A program made the position numbers and the translations under genes. A DNA stretch of 48,514 bases from Pseudomonadota bacterium (GTDB lineage: Bacteria; Pseudomonadota; Gammaproteobacteria; Pseudomonadales; Azotimanducaceae): NCBI GenBank assembly GCA_022571415.1, contig JACZXW010000008.1:1-48514 (forward strand), written 5' to 3'. Shown here one piece after another: positions 18,812 through 27,547 of the stretch. Position 1 is the first letter of the stretch. Every line of letters starts with the position of its first letter. Below the pieces are notes generated by a model. The model made no database searches, was not told where the DNA came from, and worked only from the letters and a program-made list of their open reading frames with translations.

Positions 18812-19369
18812 GTGATCGAAGACATCAGACAGGACGCCGACGAGCGGATGAACAAGACCTTGGCTTCCCTGGAATCAGCTTTCATCAAGATCCGCACTGG
18901 CCGTGCCCATCCGGGTATTTTGGATGGCATCACCGTCGAATACTACGGTAATCAGACTCCCCTCAACCAGGTCGCCAACATCCTGGTGGAAGACGCCAGA
19001 TCCCTGCTGATTACGCCATGGGAAAAAGCAGTTATTCCGCTTATTGAAAAAGCGATTTTGAAATCTGATCTTGGTCTTAATCCAGCGACAAGCGGTGACA
19101 ACATTCGCCTGCCCATGCCGCCGCTGACAGAGGAAAATCGTAAGGACCTGGCTAAAGTGGCCAAGAATGAAGCTGAAAACGCACGTATTGCCATTCGAAA
19201 CATTCGGCGGGATGCAAACAGCGACCTGAAGGAATTTTTAAAAGAAAAAGAAATTAGCCAAGATGATTTTCATCGAGGTGAGGAACTGGTTCAGAAATTA
19301 ACCGACCAGAAGATCAGGGCAGTTGAATCTGCGCTTGAATCGAAAGAATCTGATCTGCTGGATTTCTAG
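18812..19369 (+). CDS. frr: Ribosome recycling factor (GTG start)
   Basis: Splits post-termination ribosomes together with EF-G. 185 aa, standard. Family segments seen are FIKIRTGRAHPGIL, VEYYGNQTPLNQVA and RDANSDLKE. It uses a GTG start with AGGGGAAAAAG upstream. The stop codon is followed by a short tandem repeat and then cdsA; uppS, usually next, is not present. Confidence 0.98.
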   Translation: MIEDIRQDADERMNKTLASLESAFIKIRTGRAHPGILDGITVEYYGNQTPLNQVANILVEDARSLLITPWEKAVIPLIEKAILKSDLGLNPATSGDNIRLPMPPLTEENRKDLAKVAKNEAENARIAIRNIRRDANSDLKEFLKEKEISQDDFHRGEELVQKLTDQKIRAVESALESKESDLLDF

Positions 19370-19371
19370 TT

Positions 19372-19399
19372 GGGGACGCCTAGTCGGGGACGCCGAGTC
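19372..19399. repeat. Tandem 14-bp repeat in the frr-cdsA gap
   Basis: GGGGACGCCTAGTC followed directly by GGGGACGCCGAGTC, 13 of 14 identical. It fills most of the 38-bp gap where uppS is normally encoded and leaves cdsA without a clear ribosome binding site. Confidence 0.7.
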
Positions 19400-19407
19400 G
19401 ACTGCAA

Positions 19408-20217
19408 ATGTTGAAGCAAAGAATAATCACCGCACTGATCATTGCACCGATTTCGATTGCCTGTGTTTTCTTCCTGGCTGTTCCCGGTTTTTCCTTGTTT
19501 GTGGGAATGATCATTGTTGTATCAGCCTGGGAATGGGCGAACCTGGCAGACTTTTCGGGGACTGCCAGATATATGTACGCCGGGTTTATTGCCTTGCTGC
19601 TCGGTGCTGCCTGGTTCGTGCCGCCATTGTGGATTTTAGCCACAGCGTTTGTGTGGTGGATGACCGCGCTGTGTTTGGTCGCCCGGTATCCTGCGTTGGA
19701 AGATACGTGGAACGCGAAAGAGACCCGCTTAGTCATTGGTGTGTTGGTGCTGGTGCCTGGATTTGTTGCGCTGGTTCAGCTGAAACAGAGCGTGGATAAC
19801 AATTTTCTAATTCTGCTGTTGTTTTTTCTCATCTGGGGTGCAGATATCGGCGCATATTTTAGTGGCAAGGCTTTCGGCAAGCGCAAGCTGGCACCCAGGG
19901 TAAGCCCCGGTAAATCCTGGGCGGGCTTTTGCGGGGGTATGGTAACGGCATTGGTGATCGCTGCTGGGATGTCATTGTGGCTGGGTAAGCCGGATCTTAC
20001 GACCCTGCGAGGAGTCGTATTCCTGATGGCATGTCTTGCCGTCGCTGTTATTTCTGTTCTCGGCGATTTGACCGTTAGTATGTTCAAACGCAATCGGGGT
20101 ATTAAGGACTGCAGCAATTTGTTGCCTGGTCATGGCGGATTTTTGGATCGCATTGACGGTTTGTTGGCTGCAGGCCCGACCTTTAGTCTGTTTATTCTGA
20201 TATACGGTTGGCAATGA
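19408..20217 (+). CDS. cdsA: Phosphatidate cytidylyltransferase
   Basis: Integral membrane enzyme that makes CDP-diacylglycerol from phosphatidic acid and CTP. 269 aa with about eight hydrophobic segments. The C-terminal family signature is present: SMFKRNRGIKD, then LLPGHGGFLDRIDGL (around residues 230-250), with RVSPGKSWAGF before it. The stop overlaps the dxr start. The start ATG has only a weak ribosome binding site. Confidence 0.97.
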   Translation: MLKQRIITALIIAPISIACVFFLAVPGFSLFVGMIIVVSAWEWANLADFSGTARYMYAGFIALLLGAAWFVPPLWILATAFVWWMTALCLVARYPALEDTWNAKETRLVIGVLVLVPGFVALVQLKQSVDNNFLILLLFFLIWGADIGAYFSGKAFGKRKLAPRVSPGKSWAGFCGGMVTALVIAAGMSLWLGKPDLTTLRGVVFLMACLAVAVISVLGDLTVSMFKRNRGIKDCSNLLPGHGGFLDRIDGLLAAGPTFSLFILIYGWQ

Positions 20218-21404
20218 CCGTGCCGTTAGTTAAAAAACAAAACGTCACAATATTGGGATCCACCGGTTCTATCGGTGTCAACACGCTGGATGTGATCGCT
20301 CGCCATGGGGATCGCTATGCGTTGCATGCGCTTACAGCGAATTCAGACTGGGAAACACTTGCCGAACAGTGCGCTACATTTAGCCCGAAATTTGCAGTTC
20401 TGAAACAACACGAAGGAGTGCCTGCACTAGAAGAGCGATTGCTGCAGGCGGGATGTAAGACGCAGGTGCTGTCTGGAAAGGACAGTCTTTGCGCGGTAGC
20501 GGCACACGAGGAAGTCGATGTGGTCATGGCCGCGATTGTGGGAGGTGCCGGGCTCGAACCCACCTTGTCTGCGGTGAAGGCGGGGAAAAGGCTACTTCTT
20601 GCGAACAAGGAATCGCTGGTGATGTCCGGCAGTCTATTCATGCAGTCAGTTGAGCAGGCAGGGGTCATCTTGTTACCCATTGACAGCGAGCACAATGCCA
20701 TCTATCAGTGCCTCGCCAATGGTGCCCCTGACCATGCGAAGGGGGTTCGGAAAATATTGCTGACGGGCTCCGGCGGACCGTTTCTCAGGAAACCGATTGA
20801 ATCCCTGGCGAAGGTTACTCCCAATGAGGCTTGTGCCCATCCCAACTGGAAAATGGGCAGAAAAATATCAGTTGATTCGGCCAGCATGATGAATAAAGGG
20901 CTCGAACTGATAGAAGCAAGCTGGCTGTTTTCCGTGAATCCGCGGGATATAGAAGTGGTTATCCACCCCCAGAGTATCGTGCATTCCATGGTGGAGTATG
21001 TAGATGGGTCATTGGTCGCCCAGCTAGGCAATCCCGATATGCGTACGCCTATTGCCCATGGGCTTGCATGGCCGGATAGAATTGAATCCGGTGTGCCAGG
21101 CCTTGATTTCACTGACCTGGTGGACATGCACTTTGAGGCAGTGGACCTGAACCGTTACCCGTGTCTCGCCCTGTGCCAGCAGGTCGCCGGTCAGGCGCAA
21201 AGCTATGCCATTGCGCTCAATGCGGCTAATGAAATTGCGGTCCAGTATTTTCTGGATGAACTTATTCCCTTTACGGATATCCCAATAATTATTGAATCTG
21301 TACTTGAACAGACAAGCTGTGAAGAAGCACATACAATAGAGAACATCCTGGCTTTGGATGAAGAAGCGAAACACCGGGCGTTACAAAAGATACGAGCGAG
21401 ATAA
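20214..21404 (+). CDS. dxr: 1-deoxy-D-xylulose 5-phosphate reductoisomerase
   Basis: Converts DXP to 2-C-methyl-erythritol 4-phosphate with NADPH in the non-mevalonate isoprenoid pathway. About 396 aa. NADPH-binding GSTGSIGVNTLDV, LLANKESLV, metal-binding DSEHNA, HPNWKMG and the flexible-loop region SASMMNKGLELIEA are all present. I use the ATG at 20214, which overlaps the cdsA stop as ATGA; an in-frame TTG at 20208 is the alternative. Confidence 0.97.
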   Translation: MTVPLVKKQNVTILGSTGSIGVNTLDVIARHGDRYALHALTANSDWETLAEQCATFSPKFAVLKQHEGVPALEERLLQAGCKTQVLSGKDSLCAVAAHEEVDVVMAAIVGGAGLEPTLSAVKAGKRLLLANKESLVMSGSLFMQSVEQAGVILLPIDSEHNAIYQCLANGAPDHAKGVRKILLTGSGGPFLRKPIESLAKVTPNEACAHPNWKMGRKISVDSASMMNKGLELIEASWLFSVNPRDIEVVIHPQSIVHSMVEYVDGSLVAQLGNPDMRTPIAHGLAWPDRIESGVPGLDFTDLVDMHFEAVDLNRYPCLALCQQVAGQAQSYAIALNAANEIAVQYFLDELIPFTDIPIIIESVLEQTSCEEAHTIENILALDEEAKHRALQKIRAR

Positions 21405-21412
21405 CCGATTTC

Positions 21413-22834
21413 ATGATAGAAATTCTGCAAAGCATATTGGCACTGATAGTGACCTTGTCTATTCTGGTCACCATACACGAGTTCGGTCATTACTGGGTCG
21501 CCAGAATGTGCAACGTCCATGTCCTCAGGTTCAGTGTTGGTTTTGGCAAACCCATTTATATCAAGCGTGGACCTGCGCCGACTCCGGTACCGGTTCCTGA
21601 TGATCAGGAGATCCGCACTCGCAGCAATGAACCGCTGATGGGAACGGAATTTGCCATAGCTGTTATTCCTCTCGGCGGTTATGTGAAAATGCTGGATGAA
21701 CGCGAAGGTTTTGTGCCGGATGACATGAAGCACCTTGCGTTTAATCGCAAACCTTTGTCGCAGAGAATCGCCATCGTTGCAGCGGGTCCTGTCGCAAATT
21801 TCCTGCTCGCTATCCTGGCCTACTGGGTTCTCTTCAGCGTAGGTGTCACTGGTGTTGTGCCACTCCTGGGTGATATTGATCCGGATTCGAAAGCTGGCCG
21901 GGCCGGATTTAAAGCAGGTCAGGAAATTGTCGCCATAGACGGAGCAGAAACACGAACCTGGTCTGACGTCAATTTAAGGCTTTTCAGACGATTGGGTGAG
22001 AGCGGCGACATCGTGATCACGGTAAATCAAGCCGGTAGTTACGACTCGAGGATCGAATTACACGTGGCAATCAATGACTGGATGTCTAATATTGAAGAGC
22101 CCTACCCGACTTCAGACCTGGGACTGGTGCTGAAGTATCCGAAAATACCAGCCCGGATTGGCGGCATCATTGCTGATGGTCGCGCAGAAGCGGCGGGATT
22201 GCTGGCAGGTGATGAAGTGATTACTGCCAACGGCAGGCGCATTTCGTCATGGATTTCCTGGGTAGAAGTCATCAAAGCTAATCCTGAATCGCCCATCGCA
22301 CTTAAAATTATGCGCGACCATGAAATGATTGATCTCACCGTGATACCCGCGCGAATAGAACGCGAGGGTGAGGTTTTCGGATTCATCGGTGCTTCGAGAG
22401 AAGCGATAGTGTTGCCTCCCGAGATGCTGCGTGAAGTCAGCTATCCCCTCTATTATGCGTGGATACCTGCGATCAACAAGACCTGGGAGATTACGGTTTT
22501 CACGTTGATTTCCATTAAAAAAATGATGGTTGGGGCCATTTCGCCTAAAAATTTGAGTGGTCCGATTACAATTGCCCAGATAGCAAATCAAACCGCGCAA
22601 TCAGGGCTCGCCAGCTTTATCGGGTTTATTGCATTGCTCAGTATCAGTCTCGGTGTCCTGAATCTTTTACCGATCCCGGTGTTGGATGGCGGACACCTGC
22701 TGTATTATTTTATCGAGCTTGTGGTAGGAAAACCTGTGCCAGAACGGGTTCAGGTCTGGGGCTTGCAGATGGGTATGTTTCTTATCTTTAGTATAATGCT
22801 GCTGGCGTTCTACAACGATCTAACAAGATTATAA
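21413..22834 (+). CDS. rseP: RseP, site-2 protease of the sigmaE pathway
   Basis: Inner-membrane zinc metalloprotease that cuts RseA and remnant signal peptides. 473 aa, slightly longer than E. coli RseP (450). HEFGH zinc motif in the first transmembrane helix (about residue 23), two PDZ domains (GFKAGQEIVAIDG and GLLAGDEVITANG), and the C-terminal LLPIPVLDGGHLL with the third zinc ligand. A proline-rich insert (PTPVPVPDD) near residue 60 is the only unusual part. Upstream of bamA as usual. Confidence 0.96.
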   Translation: MIEILQSILALIVTLSILVTIHEFGHYWVARMCNVHVLRFSVGFGKPIYIKRGPAPTPVPVPDDQEIRTRSNEPLMGTEFAIAVIPLGGYVKMLDEREGFVPDDMKHLAFNRKPLSQRIAIVAAGPVANFLLAILAYWVLFSVGVTGVVPLLGDIDPDSKAGRAGFKAGQEIVAIDGAETRTWSDVNLRLFRRLGESGDIVITVNQAGSYDSRIELHVAINDWMSNIEEPYPTSDLGLVLKYPKIPARIGGIIADGRAEAAGLLAGDEVITANGRRISSWISWVEVIKANPESPIALKIMRDHEMIDLTVIPARIEREGEVFGFIGASREAIVLPPEMLREVSYPLYYAWIPAINKTWEITVFTLISIKKMMVGAISPKNLSGPITIAQIANQTAQSGLASFIGFIALLSISLGVLNLLPIPVLDGGHLLYYFIELVVGKPVPERVQVWGLQMGMFLIFSIMLLAFYNDLTRL

Positions 22835-22850
22835 AGTCTCACTGTTTTTT

Positions 22851-25193
22851 ATGATGCGTTTTTACGAAAAATCCTTGTACCGAATAATATTGGGAGTTGT
22901 CATTTTTATCAGCTCTCTGCAAGCCTATGGCTTCGTAATTTCAGATGTTCGTGTGGAGGGTCTGCAGAGAATTTCGGCGGGAACGGTATTCGGCGCGATC
23001 CCGTTTAATGTCGGCGATGATATTGATGAAGTTGATCTTCGCCTGATAATTCGCGCCCTGTTCAAGACCGAGTCTTTTGACGATGTACAGGTCGGGCGCG
23101 ACGACAATGTTCTGGTCATTCTGGTGAAGGAGAGGCCCTCCATTGAGGTCATCGAGTTTGAGGGCAACAAGGCGATCAAGACAGAGGCATTGCTCGAGGG
23201 GTTGAGCGATTCAGGGCTATCCCAGGGCCAGATATTCAAGAAAGTCACGCTGGAGCACATGACCGGCGACCTGGAACGTCAGTATGTAAGCCAGGGCCGA
23301 TATGACGCGAGAATTTCTACAGAGGTTGAGTACCTGCCCCGGAACCGCGTTGCAATCAAAGTATTTGTCAATGAGGGTAATGTTTCCGGCATCAAGCACA
23401 TCAACATCATCGGTAATACCATGTTTGACGATGAAACACTGCTTGAAATGATGGAGTTGAAACTTCCGTCTCTGTTTTCCTTCTATACCAAAGATGACCA
23501 GTATTCCAGGGAAAAGCTGAAAGGTGACCTGGAAAAACTTGAGTCCTGGTATCTGGATCGCGGGTACCTGACTTTCGTCATCGATTCCACCCAGGTATCA
23601 ATTGCGCCGAACATGGAAGACGTCTATATCACCATCAATATCATTGAAGGGGAGCAGTTTAAAGTCTCGGATGTGGATGTGGCCGGTGAACTGCATGACG
23701 TCTCTGAGAGGGTTATCCGTTCCCTGCTGCTGACGCGCAAAGGTCAGATATTCTCAAGGGAACTGATGACCGTGTCTGAAGAGCGCATTGAAAGAGCATT
23801 GGGGAATGCAGGATATACCTTTGCCAGCGCTACCGGTCAACCTGTGATTGATGAAGAAGGTGATACTGTAACCGTGAAGTTCTTTGTTGATGCGGGGAAA
23901 AGGGCATATGTACGAAGGATCAGCTTCCGTGGTAACACCCTGACACAGGATGAGGTTTTACGCCGTGAACTTCGCCAGATGGAAGGAGGATGGGCTTCCA
24001 ATGCAGCAATTGAATCATCCAAGGTGCGGCTTGAACGGCTAGGATTTTTCAAGGAAGTCAATGTTGAAACTCCACCGGTTGCGGGCTCTGACGACCAGAT
24101 CGATGTTCAGTATACCGTTGAGGAACAACCTTCCGGTTCCATCTCTGCGACACTGGGATTTGCACAGGACACCGGTCTGATCCTGGGACTGTCGTATCGG
24201 GAATCCAATGTTTTTGGCACCGGTAACAGCGTGAGTCTGGGAGTTAATCGCAGTAGCTTCCAGACGGCGTATAATTTCTCCTATTTCAATCCTTACTACA
24301 CTGTTGACGGTGTGAGCCGTGGCTACTCGGTCTTCTTCAGGAGTAGTAATTTCGACGAACGTAATATTGCCAGGTTTTCCACAGATTCTTTTGGTGGCTC
24401 GGTCAACTTTGGTTACCCGATCAGTGAAATTTCAAGGATCAGTTTCAGCGTGGGGTATGAAAATACAAGAATTAAGGAAGGTATTTTTCCGGCGCAGGAA
24501 ATATCACAGTTCCTGGACGCGGAAGGGAAAAAGTTTAACCTGGTAAATGTATCAGCATCGTACAGTATGTCTGCCCTTAACAGGGGTCTTCTGCCGACGG
24601 GAGGTAGATCCCAGAGCCTGTCGTTTGAAATGACAGTGCCGGGAAGTGAGTTGGAATATTTCCGTATAAACTATAGTGGTCAGATATTCTTCCCCTTAAC
24701 TAAATCGTTGACGCTACGGCTTAGAACAGATTTAGGTTACGGAAACGCATATGGCAGTTCTGATTCGTTTCCGTTTTACAAGCACTTCTTTGCTGGCGGC
24801 ATGGGATCTGTGCGGGGTTATGAGACCAACACTCTGGGTCCGAGGACTACGCCTTCGCCGCTGGATTCCTTTGGTGAACCTGATCCTATCGGCGGGAACG
24901 TACTGATTGAGGCAAACGCCGAAATTCTATTCCCGCTACCGTTTATCAAAGATCAAAGACAACTGAAGTCGGTTATTTTCCTGGATGCGGGCAACGTATT
25001 CAATACAAATTGTCCCGCCATCAGTTCCTTCTGTCTGGACATCGATGAGGGTGAATTGCGCTACAGTGCGGGTATTGCCATTACGTGGATTACGGGCTTT
25101 GCTCCCATCAGCTTTGCCTTTTCAGTGCCTTTTAACGAGAAAAGGGGAGATGAGAAAGAATCTTTTCAGTTTGAGTTAGGAAGAACTTTTTAG
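22851..25193 (+). CDS. bamA: BamA, outer-membrane protein assembly factor
   Basis: Central component of the BAM complex, which inserts beta-barrel proteins into the outer membrane. 780 aa. A signal peptide is followed by five POTRA domains (each ending in a segment like VKFFVDAGKRAYVRRISF) and a 16-stranded barrel. The barrel has the lid-loop motif VRGYE at about residue 660 and a terminal Phe. Two adjacent ATGs are possible starts. Sits between rseP and skp as in most proteobacteria. Confidence 0.97.
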   Translation: MMRFYEKSLYRIILGVVIFISSLQAYGFVISDVRVEGLQRISAGTVFGAIPFNVGDDIDEVDLRLIIRALFKTESFDDVQVGRDDNVLVILVKERPSIEVIEFEGNKAIKTEALLEGLSDSGLSQGQIFKKVTLEHMTGDLERQYVSQGRYDARISTEVEYLPRNRVAIKVFVNEGNVSGIKHINIIGNTMFDDETLLEMMELKLPSLFSFYTKDDQYSREKLKGDLEKLESWYLDRGYLTFVIDSTQVSIAPNMEDVYITINIIEGEQFKVSDVDVAGELHDVSERVIRSLLLTRKGQIFSRELMTVSEERIERALGNAGYTFASATGQPVIDEEGDTVTVKFFVDAGKRAYVRRISFRGNTLTQDEVLRRELRQMEGGWASNAAIESSKVRLERLGFFKEVNVETPPVAGSDDQIDVQYTVEEQPSGSISATLGFAQDTGLILGLSYRESNVFGTGNSVSLGVNRSSFQTAYNFSYFNPYYTVDGVSRGYSVFFRSSNFDERNIARFSTDSFGGSVNFGYPISEISRISFSVGYENTRIKEGIFPAQEISQFLDAEGKKFNLVNVSASYSMSALNRGLLPTGGRSQSLSFEMTVPGSELEYFRINYSGQIFFPLTKSLTLRLRTDLGYGNAYGSSDSFPFYKHFFAGGMGSVRGYETNTLGPRTTPSPLDSFGEPDPIGGNVLIEANAEILFPLPFIKDQRQLKSVIFLDAGNVFNTNCPAISSFCLDIDEGELRYSAGIAITWITGFAPISFAFSVPFNEKRGDEKESFQFELGRTF

Positions 25194-25267
25194 GTCTTTA
25201 CGGTTCAAACTAGAGGCTCGTGATTGAATCACGGGGGTGAATGTGTAAATATCTGCGCCCATCGTAA

Positions 25268-25417
25268 ATGCAGGCTAGTAAAACCGGCAGGCTTTATTTA
25301 TTAAGTACCGCTGAGGGCTCTGTAAAAACCGCTGAAGGCTCTATAAGAACCGCTGAAGGCTCTACAAGAACCGCTGAAGGCTCTCTAAGAACCGCTGAAG
25401 GCTCTCTATCCAATTAA
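25268..25417 (+). CDS. Possible 49-aa repeat peptide between bamA and skp
   Basis: An ATG at 25268 opens a 49-codon frame whose last 35 residues are five copies of a seven-residue unit TAEGSxR, produced by the 21-bp tandem array. The array length is a multiple of three, so copy changes keep the frame. There is no ribosome binding site and no hydrophobic segment, and I recognise no family. It is more likely a by-product of the DNA repeat than a real gene, but the intact frame ending just before the skp ribosome binding site is worth recording. Confidence 0.2.
   Translation: MQASKTGRLYLLSTAEGSVKTAEGSIRTAEGSTRTAEGSLRTAEGSLSN
25306..25410. repeat. Five-copy 21-bp tandem repeat upstream of skp
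   Basis: Units begin at 25306, 25327, 25348, 25369 and 25390, each with the core ACCGCTGAAGGCTCT followed by a variable five- or six-base linker. Copies 2-5 share a perfect core; the first has GAGGG for GAAGG. A period of 21 bp puts the cores on the same helical face. The rest of the 243-bp bamA-skp gap holds a palindrome CGTGATTGAATCACG at 25219-25233 without a T-run, so it is not a clear terminator. Confidence 0.9.
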
Positions 25418-25436
25418 AGCACTTAAGGAGAAAATT

Positions 25437-25973
25437 GTGCAAATCAAACAACGTATGTGGGCTGCCGTGGCTATTAGCGTGCTCGCGCTTGCATCGCCGA
25501 TTGCTCTCGCGGAAGTAAAGATAGCTGTCGTTGATGTGCAACGCGCCATCCTGAATTCTGAGGAGGCAAAGAGGCTTCTAGTACAAATCCAGGAAGAATT
25601 TAAAACTGACGACGCCAAGATCAATACCATAAAAACCAATGCAGCTGCGTTGCTTGAGCGTTTGCAGAAGGATGCCGAGGTGATGAGTGTCGATGAAAAA
25701 CGTCGCATCCAGCAAGAAATAGAATCCTATAATAACGATTTTGTTTACGAGCGGCAGAAGCTGCAAAAAGCGATTAATGCTCGTCAGACGGAACTCTTTT
25801 CCGGGACCGAGGCGAAGATCCAGAGAGCAATTGAAGATCTCGTCCTAAAAAATGACTACGACCTGATTTTACCGAGAGGGGCAGCCCTGTACGTCGGCGA
25901 TCTCTACGACATTACGCGCAAGGTCACTGAGAAGCTTAACGAGATGGACGCATCGTCAAGACCAAAGTCATAA
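25437..25973 (+). CDS. skp: Skp/OmpH periplasmic chaperone (GTG start)
   Basis: Trimeric periplasmic chaperone that holds unfolded outer-membrane proteins on the way to BamA. 178 aa. A signal peptide (hydrophobic residues 8-22, ending ALA-E) is followed by KIAVVDVQRAILNSEEA, the family opening. A long charged coiled-coil follows, and then the return strands (YDLILPRGAALYV). GTG start with AAGGAG six bases upstream. The tandem repeat array lies just before it. Confidence 0.93.
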   Translation: MQIKQRMWAAVAISVLALASPIALAEVKIAVVDVQRAILNSEEAKRLLVQIQEEFKTDDAKINTIKTNAAALLERLQKDAEVMSVDEKRRIQQEIESYNNDFVYERQKLQKAINARQTELFSGTEAKIQRAIEDLVLKNDYDLILPRGAALYVGDLYDITRKVTEKLNEMDASSRPKS

Positions 25974-25992
25974 AGGCTCTCCAGCCTTGAAA

Positions 25993-27006
25993 ATGACGCT
26001 TGGGGAAATTGCCGATCAATTTGATCTAGAGCTTATTGGCGAACCGTCAACAGAAATTAACGGTATAGCCAGTCTTGTGGATGCTAAACCTGGTGATCTG
26101 ACGTTTCTGTTCAACTCCTCCTACAAGCATCAGCTGAAGGACACATTGGCGTCTGCAATTGTACTGCGGCAGTCAGACGGCGCTGAATGTGACATACCGA
26201 TTCTGATATCGGAACGACCCAGGCTCGCCTGGGCGAAAATTGCGACAGCATTCGACCCCGCTCCGCTACCTGACTTCAACATTCACGAGACAGCGATTGT
26301 GAGCCGCAGCGCCACCCTGGGCAAAGGCATTTCGATTGGTGCCTACACCATTGTTGAGGACGGGGTGGTTCTGGCCGATGGCGTGTGTGTTGGTGCAGGA
26401 TGTTTCATCGGCGCAATGACAACCATTGGCGAGGGGACGAGACTTTATGCCAATGTCACGATTTATCATAACGTGCATCTGGGTAGCCAAGGTATTATCC
26501 ATAGCGCCGTTGTGCTGGGTGCGGATGGGTTCGGGTTTGAATTTGACAAGGAAACCGCCTCGCTGGTAAAGATACCGCAAATTTTTGGTGTGCATATTGG
26601 TAATAACGTGGAGATAGGTGCTGGCACAACCATTGACCGAGGAGCGCTTAATCACACGGTTATAGGGGACGGGGTGAAGTTGGACAACCAGGTACAAGTC
26701 GGTCATGGGACCTCCATCGGAAATCATACTGCTGTTTCGGGATGTACTGCCATTGCCGGCAGTACACGTATAGGTTCTTATTGTTTGATTGGTGGTGCAG
26801 TAGGAATCATTGATAATATAGAAATTGCAGATCATGTTGAAATCACGGCGATGAGTCTTGTGAGCCAGTCAATCACAAAAAGGGGGCGGTACTCTTCAGG
26901 AACAGGGATGATGCCTGGTGGTGATTGGAAGCGAAGTGTCGTAGGGTTCCGTAAGCTCCCTGAATTGATAAGGCGTATCGGGAAACTCGAGAAAGATAAA
27001 AATTAG
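25993..27006 (+). CDS. lpxD: LpxD, UDP-3-O-acylglucosamine N-acyltransferase
   Basis: Adds the N-linked hydroxyacyl chain in the third step of lipid A synthesis. About 337 aa. N-terminal uridine-binding domain (TLGEIADQFDLELIGEP), then a left-handed beta-helix of hexapeptide repeats. The catalytic His lies in LGADGFGFE / HNVHLGS, with VEIGAGTTIDRGAL and the ending MPGGDWKRS. An in-frame TTG at 25987 is an alternative start. A short hairpin AAGGCT-CTCC-AGCCTT lies just upstream. Confidence 0.95.
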   Translation: MTLGEIADQFDLELIGEPSTEINGIASLVDAKPGDLTFLFNSSYKHQLKDTLASAIVLRQSDGAECDIPILISERPRLAWAKIATAFDPAPLPDFNIHETAIVSRSATLGKGISIGAYTIVEDGVVLADGVCVGAGCFIGAMTTIGEGTRLYANVTIYHNVHLGSQGIIHSAVVLGADGFGFEFDKETASLVKIPQIFGVHIGNNVEIGAGTTIDRGALNHTVIGDGVKLDNQVQVGHGTSIGNHTAVSGCTAIAGSTRIGSYCLIGGAVGIIDNIEIADHVEITAMSLVSQSITKRGRYSSGTGMMPGGDWKRSVVGFRKLPELIRRIGKLEKDKN

Positions 27007-27043
27007 TCCATGCAGGATGTCTTGTAAAAATAAAGAGAAGGTT

Positions 27044-27481
27044 ATGGAAGTCACGGAAATCCACAAATATTTACCGCACAGATACCCGTTCCTGTTAGTT
27101 GATCGTGTGATTGAATTCGAAGCCGATAAACGCATTGTTGCGATCAAGAATGTTACCGCGAATGAACCCATGTTCGCCGGTCATTTCCCTGCCAATCCGA
27201 TTTTTCCAGGCCTCTATATCGTAGAGGCCTTAGCTCAGGTTTCAGGTATCCTGGCCTTCAAGAGTCGAAACAGAACTCTGGATGATGGATATGTTTACTA
27301 CCTGGCAGGTACCGATAAAACCAAATTCAAACGTTCGGTGATTCCCGGCGATCAGCTGCGTCTTGAAGTTGAAATCGTGAGAATGCGAAAACACTGGATG
27401 AAGGTCTCAGGCAAGGCTTATGTGGGCGATACACTGGCCTGCTCCACATTATTAACCTGCGTTGAGCAGAAGGTCAGCTAA
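27044..27481 (+). CDS. fabZ: FabZ, 3-hydroxyacyl-[acyl-carrier-protein] dehydratase
   Basis: Dehydrates 3-hydroxyacyl-ACP in fatty acid elongation. Hot-dog fold, 145 aa from the ATG at 27044. LPHRYPFLLVDRV near the N-terminus, catalytic His in FAGHFPANPIFPG and catalytic Glu in LYIVEALAQ. An ATG at 27017 would add nine residues that do not look like the family. The next gene is lpxB; lpxA, which normally follows fabZ, is absent. Confidence 0.96.
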   Translation: MEVTEIHKYLPHRYPFLLVDRVIEFEADKRIVAIKNVTANEPMFAGHFPANPIFPGLYIVEALAQVSGILAFKSRNRTLDDGYVYYLAGTDKTKFKRSVIPGDQLRLEVEIVRMRKHWMKVSGKAYVGDTLACSTLLTCVEQKVS

Positions 27482-27547
27482 CAGGCCGATGGCCAATTCG
27501 TCCGAGGCGGCACCCACAGCGATAAAAGCGCCTGTGGCAATTGTGAA

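Noticed and set aside
25219-25233. bamA terminator
   Set aside because: The palindrome is not followed by a T-run.
25306-25410. CRISPR array
   Set aside because: The units abut with only five- to six-base linkers, so there are no spacers, and no cas genes are near.
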